6,027 nucleotides of DNA from DATKCA01 sp035544675 (lineage in GTDB: Bacteria; Acidobacteriota; Thermoanaerobaculia; Gp7-AA8). The notes below the pieces were generated by a model. That model did not search any database, had not been told where the DNA came from, and saw only the letters and a list, made by a program, of their open reading frames with translations. The position numbers and the translations under genes are program-made. Location of the stretch: assembly GCA_035544675.1 (NCBI GenBank), contig DATKCA010000087.1, positions 1-6,027 on the forward strand, read 5' to 3'. Below are positions 1 through 6,027 of this stretch, piece after piece (within the stretch, counting starts at the first letter, position 1; every line of letters starts with the position of its first letter).

Positions 1-954
1 ACCCTCAACGCCATCGGAACCGTCGAGGCCGTTCAGGGCGTGACCGTCAGCGCCGATCTCTCCGGCGTCGTGGAGCGGATCTACTTCGACTCGGGCCGCC
101 CGGTGCAGCGCGGCCAGGTGCTTGTCACGCTCGACACGCGCCAGGAGCGCGCGCAACTCGCCGCGGCGGAGGCGGCCAGCGAGCTGGCGCGGCTCGGCCT
201 GGAGCGGAAGCGGTCGCTGCGCGCCAAGGACGCCATCCCGCAGGCGACCTTCGATCAGGCCAATGCCGAGTTCAAACAGGCTGACGCGCGGGCCGGTGAG
301 ATCCGGGCGGCCATCGAGCGGAAAGTCATCCGCGCCCCGTTCTCCGGAGTCCTCGGAATCCGTCAGGTGAACGTGGGCCAGTTTCTCGCGCCGGGCGCGC
401 CGATCGTCTCGCTGCAGGCTCTTCAGCCGGTGTACGTGAACTTCAGCCTTCCCCAGCAGGAAGCGGGACGACTGACCGGCGGCACGCTGACCGTGAAGTC
501 GGATGCGTTCCAGGGAGTGGAGAGCGGCCGCGTCGCGGCATTCGACTCGGTCGTCGACGAAGCCACCCGCAACATTCGCGTGCAGGCGGTGTTCGACAAC
601 AAGTCCGGCAAGCTGCGGCCGGGGATGTTCGTCGAGGCGCAGCTCGCCAGAGGGACGTCGATCCCCGTCATGGCCCTCCCGGCTTCTGCGATCAGCTACG
701 CGCCGTTCGGCGACTCGGTCTTCATCGTGGAGATGGTGAAGGGACCCGACGGGAAGGAGTATCGCGGCGTGCGCCAGCAGTTCGTGAAGCTCGGAGGCGC
801 GCGCGGCGATGTCGTGGCCATCACCTCGGGCGTGAAGCCGGGTGAAGAGGTCGTGACGTCCGGCGTGTTCAAGCTGCGGCCCGGCGCGGCGGTGCAGGTG
901 AACAACTCGATTCAGCCGGGGAGCAATCCGGCGGCGGCTCCGCAGGACAGCTAG
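1..954 (+). CDS. RND efflux periplasmic adaptor (membrane fusion protein), 5'-truncated
   Basis: This is the adaptor that links an inner-membrane RND pump to an outer-membrane channel across the periplasm. The reading frame is open from base 1, so 317 residues are visible. The N-terminus, with its signal peptide or lipobox, lies outside the window; the family is usually about 370-400 residues. The GTG at 40 is an internal Val codon, because residues 1-13 (TLNAIGTVEAVQG) already read as adaptor sequence. In window numbering the order is: first lipoyl half around 14-45, alpha-helical hairpin around 46-105, second lipoyl half around 108-140 (KVIRAPFSGVLG), beta-barrel around 141-217 (containing RPGM at 206-209), and membrane-proximal domain around 218-300. 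A Pro/Ala/Gln-rich tail follows. The hairpin tip aligns with the AcrA Arg-Leu-Ser motif as R69, L73 and P80, so Ser is replaced by Pro. The pump gene follows after 38 nt, presumably in the same operon. The family is clear; the substrate is not predictable. Confidence 0.95.
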   Translation, partial: TLNAIGTVEAVQGVTVSADLSGVVERIYFDSGRPVQRGQVLVTLDTRQERAQLAAAEAASELARLGLERKRSLRAKDAIPQATFDQANAEFKQADARAGEIRAAIERKVIRAPFSGVLGIRQVNVGQFLAPGAPIVSLQALQPVYVNFSLPQQEAGRLTGGTLTVKSDAFQGVESGRVAAFDSVVDEATRNIRVQAVFDNKSGKLRPGMFVEAQLARGTSIPVMALPASAISYAPFGDSVFIVEMVKGPDGKEYRGVRQQFVKLGGARGDVVAITSGVKPGEEVVTSGVFKLRPGAAVQVNNSIQPGSNPAAAPQDS

Positions 955-959
955 GACGA

Positions 960-979
960 CGCCGGTGAGGACACCGGCG
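960..979 (+). repeat. Perfect 8-bp inverted repeat between adaptor and pump genes
   Basis: Bases 960-967 (CGCCGGTG) and 972-979 (CACCGGCG) are perfectly complementary around the 4-nt loop AGGA. The hairpin starts 6 nt after the adaptor stop and ends 13 nt before the pump ATG. There is no T-run after it, so it is not a rho-independent terminator. The only Shine-Dalgarno-like bases in the gap (GTGAGGA) lie in the stem and loop, about 21 nt from the ATG. It could affect mRNA stability or adjust the adaptor-to-pump ratio; that role is inference. The base pairing is directly visible. Confidence 0.6.
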
Positions 980-992
980 CCCCAACAGCACG

Positions 993-3900
993 ATGAAAAT
1001 CACCGACATCTTCGTGAGGCGGCCGGTGCTGGCGACGGTGGTCAACCTGACCATTCTCATCGCCGGACTGTGGTCGATCCGGTCGTTGTCCGTGCGGCAG
1101 TTTCCGCGCACCGACATCGCCGTGATCAGGGTGTCGACCGCCTACATCGGCGCGAACGCGGACCTGGTCCGCGGGTTCATCACCACACCGCTCGAGCGCG
1201 TCATCGCCGCGGCGGACGGCATCGACTTCCTCGAGTCGTCGAGCGCGCAGGGCGTCAGCACGATCACCGCGCACCTGAAGCTCAACTACGACACGAACGC
1301 CGCGCTGACGCAGATCCAGTCGAAAGTAGCGCAGGTCCGCAACGACCTTCCACCCGAGGCCGAGGCGCCGATCATCGAGCTGGAGACATCGGACAACCAG
1401 TTTCCCTCGGCATGGCTCGGCTTCTCCTCCGTCGATCTCGACCAGAACCAGATCACCGACTACCTCGTCCGCGTCGTCCAGCCGAAGCTGAGCGCGATCA
1501 GCGGCGTGCAGCGCGCCGACATCTTCGGCGACCGCACGTTCGCCATGCGCGTGTGGCTCAAGCCGGAGCAGATGGCCGCCCTCGGCATCTCGCCCTCGCA
1601 GGTTCGGGACGTCCTCGCTTCCAGCAACTATCTCTCGGCGCTCGGCCGCACCAAGGGATCGATGACGTCGATCAATCTGGTGGCCAACACCGGCCTGGAG
1701 ACGGTCGAGGAGTTCCGCAACATCGTCGTCAAGCAGCAGGGTGACAACGTCGTCCGGCTCGGCCAGATCGCCGACGTCGTCCTCGGCGCCGAGACATACG
1801 ATCAGGAGGTCAGCTTCAACGGCGAGACGGCCGTCTTCATCGGGGTCTGGCCGCTGCCGACGGCGAACACGCTCGATGTGATGAAGGGCGTGCGCGCGGT
1901 GATGCCGGAGATCCAGGCCCAGCTTCCCGCGGGGATGAAAGCGGGCGTGCCGTACGACTCGACCGAGTACATCGAGGACGCGATCGACGAGGTGCTGAAG
2001 ACTCTCACCGAGACGCTTCTCATCGTCATCATCATCATCTATCTATTCCTCGGCTCCGTCCGCGCGGTGATCATCCCGGTCGTGGCCATCCCGATCTCGC
2101 TCATCGGCGCGGTCTTCCTGATGATGGTGTTCGGCTTCACGATCAACCTGCTCACGCTGCTGGCCATCGTGCTCTCGGTCGGTCTCGTCGTGGACGACGC
2201 CATCGTCATGGTGGAGAACATCGAGCGGCACCTGCACATGCACAAGCCGCCCTTGCAGGCGGCGGGGGACGCCGCTCGCGAGCTCGTCGGGCCGATCATC
2301 GCCATGTCGATCACGCTGGCGACCGTGTACACCCCGATCGCCATCCAGGGCGGACTGACCGGCTCGCTCTTTCGCGAGTTCGCCTTCACGCTGGCCGGCG
2401 CCGTGATCGTGTCCGGCATCGTGGCGCTGACGCTGTCGCCGATGATGGGCTCGAAGCTGCTTCGCAAAGGCGACGACGAGCGCGGCTTCATGGGCATGAT
2501 CAACCGCCACTTCGACAAGGTGCGCGGGATCTACCAGCGCGTCCTCGCCGACACGCTGCGCTACCGCCCCGTCTCCCTGACGCTGTGGGTCATCGTGGTG
2601 GCGCTCATCGTTCCCTTCTACATGTTCTCGCAGAAGGAGCTGGCGCCGGCCGAGGATCAGGGGTTCATCTTTGCGATCATCCAGGCCTCGGCCAACTCGA
2701 CGATCGATCAGACCAAGATGTTCGCCGACGAGCTGGACAAGGTCTTCGGATCGTTCCCGGAGACGGACGCCCGCTTCCAGGTCGTCTTCCCGAATTTCGG
2801 GTTCGGCGGCGTCGTGATGAAGCCGTACAGCCAGCGCGATCGTGGACCGGCCGACCTGCAGATGGAAGCTTCGGCCAGGGCGTCGCAGATCGCCGGGATC
2901 CGCGCCATCGCCCTCGTGCCGCCCTCGCTGCCGGGCGGGGAGGGCTTCCCCGTGGACATGGTCATCGCGTCGACGGCGGAGCCGGCCCGTCTGGCCGAAT
3001 TCGCCGGCCAGCTCGTCGGCAAAGCGTTCGCCAGCGGCATGTTCATGTTCGCCGATACCGACCTGAAGTTCGACCAGCCACAGGCCGAAGTCGTCTTCAA
3101 CCGCGACAAGCTGCGCTCGCAGGGCGTGGACATGGCCCAGGCCGGCCGCGATCTGTCGATCCTCATGGGCGGCAACTACGTGAACCGCTTCAGCATCCAG
3201 GGGCGCAGCTACAAAGTCATTCCGCAGATCAAGCGCAGCGAGCGCCTGACGCCCGATCAGCTCAAGGACATCCACATCACCGGGCCGAACGGGCAGCTCG
3301 TTCCCCTGTCGACGTTCGCCACGCTGCAGACGTCGACCGAGCCGCGCGAGTTGAAGCGCTTTCAGCAGCTCAACGCCGTGCGGATCCAGGGCGCGATCCC
3401 TCCCGGCGTGTCGCTCGACGCCGCGCTGAAGGTCCTCGAAGACGAGGCGCGCCGCATCCTCCCGCGCGGGTTCACCATCGACTACGCCGGTGAGTCCCGC
3501 CAGCTCCGCACCGAGGGCGGCCGGTTCCTCGGAACGTTCCTGCTGTCGGCGATCATGATCTACCTCGTGCTGGCTGCGCAGTTCGAGAGCTTCCGCGACC
3601 CGTTCATCATTCTGGCCGGATCGGTTCCACTGGCCCTCTCCGGCTCGCTGCTCTTCTCGTTCCTCGGCCTCACCTCCATCAATATCTACAGTCAGGTCGG
3701 TCTGATCACGCTGGTGGGGCTGGTGTCGCGCAACGGCATCCTCATCACCGAGTTCGCGAACCATCTGCGGGAGACGGGGCAGGACAAGGTGACCGCGGTG
3801 ATCGAGGCGGCGGGGACTCGTCTGCGTCCGATCCTGATGACCACCGCCGCTACGGTGATGGGGCACCTTCCGCTCGTCTTCGCCGGCGGGCCGGGGGCGG

Positions 3901-4064
3901 GCGCCCGCAACAGCATCGGCATCATGCTGGTGACAGGCATGATCATCGGCACCGCGTTCACGCTGTTCCTGGTGCCGGCGATCTACACGCTGGTGGCGCG
4001 CACGCACCGCGGGCCGGAGCCGGAGGAAGCGGAGGCTGGTGAGCTCGAGCCGGCGGTCGTTTAG
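993..4064 (+). CDS. RND multidrug-type efflux pump, inner-membrane permease (HAE1 family)
   Basis: This is a proton-driven trimeric exporter of the AcrB/MexB/MexF family, 1023 residues against 1049 in AcrB, and complete. The ATG at 993 gives the typical N-terminus MKITDIFVRRPVLA, and an in-frame stop at 966-968 rules out an upstream start. TM1 is around 9-30. The first periplasmic domain runs to about 335. TM2-TM6 span about 338-484. TM7 is around 527-546, followed by ELAPAEDQG (549-557). The second periplasmic domain is around 558-843, with a switch-loop-like FGFGG at 602-606. TM8-TM12 span about 845-1000, and the tail is acidic. Proton-relay residues are D401/D402 in TM4 and T950 in RLRPILMT. 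The position of AcrB Lys940 is R913, in VSRNGIL. It should work with the adaptor upstream and an unlinked outer-membrane channel. The paired aspartates and overall layout argue against a metal-exporting HME pump. The drug or solute substrate cannot be deduced. Confidence 0.97.
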   Translation: MKITDIFVRRPVLATVVNLTILIAGLWSIRSLSVRQFPRTDIAVIRVSTAYIGANADLVRGFITTPLERVIAAADGIDFLESSSAQGVSTITAHLKLNYDTNAALTQIQSKVAQVRNDLPPEAEAPIIELETSDNQFPSAWLGFSSVDLDQNQITDYLVRVVQPKLSAISGVQRADIFGDRTFAMRVWLKPEQMAALGISPSQVRDVLASSNYLSALGRTKGSMTSINLVANTGLETVEEFRNIVVKQQGDNVVRLGQIADVVLGAETYDQEVSFNGETAVFIGVWPLPTANTLDVMKGVRAVMPEIQAQLPAGMKAGVPYDSTEYIEDAIDEVLKTLTETLLIVIIIIYLFLGSVRAVIIPVVAIPISLIGAVFLMMVFGFTINLLTLLAIVLSVGLVVDDAIVMVENIERHLHMHKPPLQAAGDAARELVGPIIAMSITLATVYTPIAIQGGLTGSLFREFAFTLAGAVIVSGIVALTLSPMMGSKLLRKGDDERGFMGMINRHFDKVRGIYQRVLADTLRYRPVSLTLWVIVVALIVPFYMFSQKELAPAEDQGFIFAIIQASANSTIDQTKMFADELDKVFGSFPETDARFQVVFPNFGFGGVVMKPYSQRDRGPADLQMEASARASQIAGIRAIALVPPSLPGGEGFPVDMVIASTAEPARLAEFAGQLVGKAFASGMFMFADTDLKFDQPQAEVVFNRDKLRSQGVDMAQAGRDLSILMGGNYVNRFSIQGRSYKVIPQIKRSERLTPDQLKDIHITGPNGQLVPLSTFATLQTSTEPRELKRFQQLNAVRIQGAIPPGVSLDAALKVLEDEARRILPRGFTIDYAGESRQLRTEGGRFLGTFLLSAIMIYLVLAAQFESFRDPFIILAGSVPLALSGSLLFSFLGLTSINIYSQVGLITLVGLVSRNGILITEFANHLRETGQDKVTAVIEAAGTRLRPILMTTAATVMGHLPLVFAGGPGAGARNSIGIMLVTGMIIGTAFTLFLVPAIYTLVARTHRGPEPEEAEAGELEPAVV

Positions 4065-4118
4065 TCATCTGGTCCTGCTGCTGATCGCGCTGCTGGCGAT
4101 CGACTAAGCCGTTCGTCG
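4065..4118. other. Convergent intergenic junction with short inverted repeats
   Basis: This 54-bp gap separates the 3' ends of the pump gene and the minus-strand oxidoreductase gene. GATCGC (4083-4088) and GCGATC (4096-4101) form a 6-bp stem with a 7-nt loop. A competing stem pairs 4097-4104 with 4124-4132, with one bulged G. GATCGA/TCGATC at 4128-4140 is a further palindrome, inside the end of the oxidoreductase gene. No T-run follows any of these on either strand, so a rho-independent terminator is not supported. No promoter is visible. Confidence 0.4.
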
Positions 4119-5066
4119 CTACGGTCGGATCGACTCGATCCCTTCCCGCTTCACGGCGTCGTAGAGCTCATCGACGCCGACGTGCTCGGACGGCGGCACG
4201 ACGCCGCGAAGCTTGAACTTGCCTCCGGCAATCGCGATGGCGGCCTCGATGGCGGGGATCACCGCCAGCATGTAGCTCTTCTCTCCGCGGAAGATCTGCT
4301 GCTTGTGTCGCAGCGCGGAGGAGACCTCGAACGCCAGCACGCCGCTCGTGGCGCCAATGCGCCGGATCAGCTTCAACGCCGTGACGTGATGCCGTTCGAT
4401 CAGGCCGCGAACGAACCTCGATCGCAGCAACGCATTCGCGTAGGGGCGGCCGCTGTCGACGATCAGCTCGGTCGCGGCCAGTGATGGAAAGGCCCGCGGC
4501 AGCGTGATCGCATCGACGCTCTTCACGGTGATGCCGCTCCGGTCGCCCAGCGGCCCGGCGAAGCGGATGGTGCGGGCCTGGCCTTCGACGCCGGAGAGGA
4601 ACGACAGGATCGTGGCCGGATTCGCGGTGTTGCGGCTTGCCGGAAGCAGGTACGCGCGGAGGCGCCGCGGCTGCTCGATGCCGCTGGCCTTCACGACGAC
4701 CGCGCTCACCGCCGACAGCGCGCTGCACGCCGTGAGCACGCGGATGCCGGCGGCGCTGACCGGAGCCTCGCGCTCGTACACCATCGCGGCGTACTCGGGA
4801 CTGTCGGAGATGTCGACCACGTCGAACCCGATCGTCTTCGCCGCGTCGATCAGCGCGGGTGTCCGCCTCTGAAACGGTCCCGCCGCGTCCACCACGAGGT
4901 CGCGCTGGCGCAGGTTGGCGCGGATGTCCTCCGCACTGTTCGCGTCGATGCGCAGCTCTCCCCACGAGCGCGAGGCCGGAATCGGCTGCAGCCCCGCGGC
5001 ACTGAGCCGTTCCAGGATCAGCCGGCCGAAGAATCCGGAGGCGCCGAGGACGATGACGCGTTTCAT
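4119..5066 (-). CDS. Saccharopine-dehydrogenase-like NAD(P)-binding oxidoreductase
   Basis: This is a 315-residue predicted cytoplasmic protein with an N-terminal Rossmann fold. The dinucleotide-binding glycine motif is G8-A-S-G11-F-F-G14, right after the first beta strand (RVIVLG). VVDAAGPF at 58-65 and the following VVDIS at 83-87 are typical of saccharopine-dehydrogenase-like proteins (Sacchrp_dh_NADP type). The C-terminal GVVPPSEHV...LYDAVKREGI also resembles that group. It is somewhat shorter than many members, which are near 380-420 residues. The start is the ATG at 5066-5064, which overlaps the stop of the upstream membrane-protein gene as ATGA and has GGGAG 10 nt upstream. The frame stays open to 5498, but that extension is Arg/Ser-rich shadow of the membrane-protein gene. 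Family members include true lysine-pathway enzymes and lipid-modifying reductases such as the mycobacterial trans-acting enoyl reductase, so the substrate is unknown. Pairing with a membrane protein makes a lipid or quinone-like substrate more likely than saccharopine; that is inference. Confidence 0.85.
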   Translation of the reverse strand: MKRVIVLGASGFFGRLILERLSAAGLQPIPASRSWGELRIDANSAEDIRANLRQRDLVVDAAGPFQRRTPALIDAAKTIGFDVVDISDSPEYAAMVYEREAPVSAAGIRVLTACSALSAVSAVVVKASGIEQPRRLRAYLLPASRNTANPATILSFLSGVEGQARTIRFAGPLGDRSGITVKSVDAITLPRAFPSLAATELIVDSGRPYANALLRSRFVRGLIERHHVTALKLIRRIGATSGVLAFEVSSALRHKQQIFRGEKSYMLAVIPAIEAAIAIAGGKFKLRGVVPPSEHVGVDELYDAVKREGIESIRP

Positions 5067-6025
5067 CGCAGCTTCACTCCCATGATGATGACCCATGGGA
5101 TGAAAAACAGCATCAGTACCGCGCTGGAGACGACGAAGCCGGCATCGTGATCCATGATCGTGAACAGAGTAAGGGCGATACCGCTCGCCCACGAGAGCCA
5201 CGCCAGCCATCGGAACGGCAGTGACGGCGTTGCCAGCGTGAGGATGATGCCCGCCGCCGTGTACAACCCGTTGCCCGCACCGCCGGTGAGGAGAGCGGCG
5301 AGGCGATGCAGCGAAGTCTCCGGATGCGGGATCCAGCCGATGAAGATCGCCTCGCCCGCAAAGTCGCACGCCAGTCCGAGCGCCGCGACGCCGAATGCGA
5401 TCACGGCTGGTCGAGCGGCGAGCCGGCTGCCCCACCACGCGTAAAACCCGGCCAGCGAAAGCGCCGCGATCATCCACAGCAGCCACCCGGCCCGCCACCG
5501 CTCCGGATGCTGGTTCAGGTACGCGATGCGCTGTCCCGCGTCGGCCACGGCCTCACTCCCCCCGCGCAGCAGCAGGAGAGTTCCCGCTGCCGCGATGATG
5601 TGCGTCCCGGCGCACCAGTATGTTGCGGTCCGCTTCAGCCAGTTTGTGACCGGCGTCCCTTCCAGCAGGAACATGGCGAACGGGATCCACCAGATGAGAT
5701 CGTTGAAGGCGACGAGCGCGAATGTCCTGGCCGGCAGCTCATTCGGCATCAGCCATCCGATCGGCCCCAGCACTTTTCCGGCAAGACCGATGGCGATGAG
5801 CGGCGCGGCACGCTCGAGGTGTCGCGCTGCATACGCGTATGCGACGCCGTAAAGGCCAACCACCATCCCCAGGCACGCCCAGATCGACGGGTACCGCGGC
5901 GGATCGAGGTCGAAGACGTTGAAGAAGGCCTGCGGAAAGAGCGCGGCCCACAGACCGAAGGCGATGTTGTAGACCGCGGCGGCGGCGAAGATGATGCGGT
6001 AGATCCGCGCGCTGGCGCCGCTCAC
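5063..6025 (-). CDS. Polytopic membrane protein, about 10 TM segments, function unknown
   Basis: This 320-residue protein reads from a GTG at 6025-6023, two bases from the window edge. The frame is still open there, so the true start could lie just outside. Hydrophobic segments are near residues 9-31, 48-68, 73-92, 101-122, 133-153, 178-199, 204-230, 247-266, 271-290 and 297-317. The first four (to about residue 124, ending FLLEG) look like a compact 4-TM module of the kind also found as small stand-alone membrane proteins. The remaining six form a second module after a short KR-containing linker, suggesting a fusion. Polar residues in or near the membrane include K84, N108-D109, H142, D221, E225 and D292-H293-D294, so it may be more than a structural protein. 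Its stop overlaps the downstream oxidoreductase start as ATGA, so the two are very likely co-expressed. I do not recognise a characterised homologue. That it is a real gene is well supported by coding-like composition and the overlap. Confidence 0.85.
   Translation of the reverse strand: MSGASARIYRIIFAAAAVYNIAFGLWAALFPQAFFNVFDLDPPRYPSIWACLGMVVGLYGVAYAYAARHLERAAPLIAIGLAGKVLGPIGWLMPNELPARTFALVAFNDLIWWIPFAMFLLEGTPVTNWLKRTATYWCAGTHIIAAAGTLLLLRGGSEAVADAGQRIAYLNQHPERWRAGWLLWMIAALSLAGFYAWWGSRLAARPAVIAFGVAALGLACDFAGEAIFIGWIPHPETSLHRLAALLTGGAGNGLYTAAGIILTLATPSLPFRWLAWLSWASGIALTLFTIMDHDAGFVVSSAVLMLFFIPWVIIMGVKLR
5077..5081 (-). promoter_or_regulatory. Candidate ribosome binding site for the oxidoreductase gene
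   Basis: GGGAG on the minus strand lies 10 nt before the ATG at 5066-5064, inside the last codons of the upstream gene. The spacing is slightly long. It supports the ATGA-overlap start rather than any start further upstream in the same open frame. Translational coupling may make a strong site unnecessary. Confidence 0.4.
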
Positions 6026-6027
6026 GT

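Noticed and set aside
960..979. Intergenic hairpin as a transcription terminator after the adaptor gene
   Set aside because: No T-run follows, and the pump gene, which needs the adaptor, begins 13 nt later.
965..1744. A 259-codon plus-strand frame overlapping the start of the pump gene
   Set aside because: Arg/His/Pro-rich shadow frame caused by GC-rich codon positions; it overlaps the real pump N-terminus.
2027..2041. ATC-rich repeat (CATCATCATCATC) in the pump gene
   Set aside because: It simply encodes the run of isoleucines in TM2; too short to be called a microsatellite of interest.
2229..2246. Histidine cluster (HLHMHK, residues 413-418) after TM4 of the pump as a metal site
   Set aside because: It lies on the cytoplasmic side, and this loop is often His/Arg-rich in HAE1 pumps. 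There is no methionine pathway or other sign of a metal exporter.
2043..4007. A 654-codon open frame on the minus strand opposite the pump gene
   Set aside because: Its translation is dominated by Arg, His, Asp and Glu with no domain pattern, as expected for the antisense of a high-GC membrane-protein gene. The plus-strand frame is an unmistakable RND pump.
4065..4118. Rho-independent terminator between the convergent genes
   Set aside because: Stems are short and none is followed by a T-run on either strand.
5067..5498. N-terminal extension of the oxidoreductase reading frame by 144 codons
   Set aside because: The extension is low-complexity Arg/Ser-rich shadow of the overlapping membrane-protein gene. 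The Rossmann strand and glycine motif begin right at the ATG at 5066.

Overview
The window is about 6 kb of high-GC DNA (roughly 65% by eye) with dense coding on both strands. It holds two convergent two-gene units and no RNA gene, mobile element, CRISPR array or long non-coding stretch. The tripartite-type efflux genes point to a Gram-negative (diderm) bacterium. The protein style and the membrane-protein/oxidoreductase pair would fit a soil Acidobacteriota-like or related lineage, but that is an impression from memory, not a demonstrated placement.

Left unit, plus strand, 1-4064: the 3' part of a periplasmic adaptor (membrane fusion protein, 1-954, 5' end outside the window), then a complete RND inner-membrane pump of the HAE1 (AcrB/MexB/MexF-like) family (993-4064). 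The 38-nt gap between them contains a perfect 8-bp hairpin. Together the two products should form the periplasmic and inner-membrane parts of a proton-driven efflux system. The outer-membrane (TolC-like) channel is not encoded here, so it must lie upstream or elsewhere. The pump keeps the paired TM4 aspartates and the TM11 threonine of the proton relay, but has Arg where AcrB has Lys940.

Right unit, minus strand, 6025-4119: a polytopic membrane protein of about 10 transmembrane segments that looks like two joined modules (5063-6025, start at or just beyond the window edge). Its stop overlaps, by ATGA, the start of a 315-residue Rossmann-fold protein of the saccharopine-dehydrogenase-like type (4119-5066). 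The overlap suggests translational coupling and a shared membrane-associated redox job, but no substrate can be read from the sequence.

The units converge at 4065-4118, where there are short GATC-containing inverted repeats but no clear rho-independent terminator. Overall the content is ordinary accessory metabolism and efflux. The items most worth a second look are the Lys-to-Arg change in the proton relay, the hairpin with no evident ribosome binding site before the pump start, and the uncharacterised membrane-protein/oxidoreductase pair.
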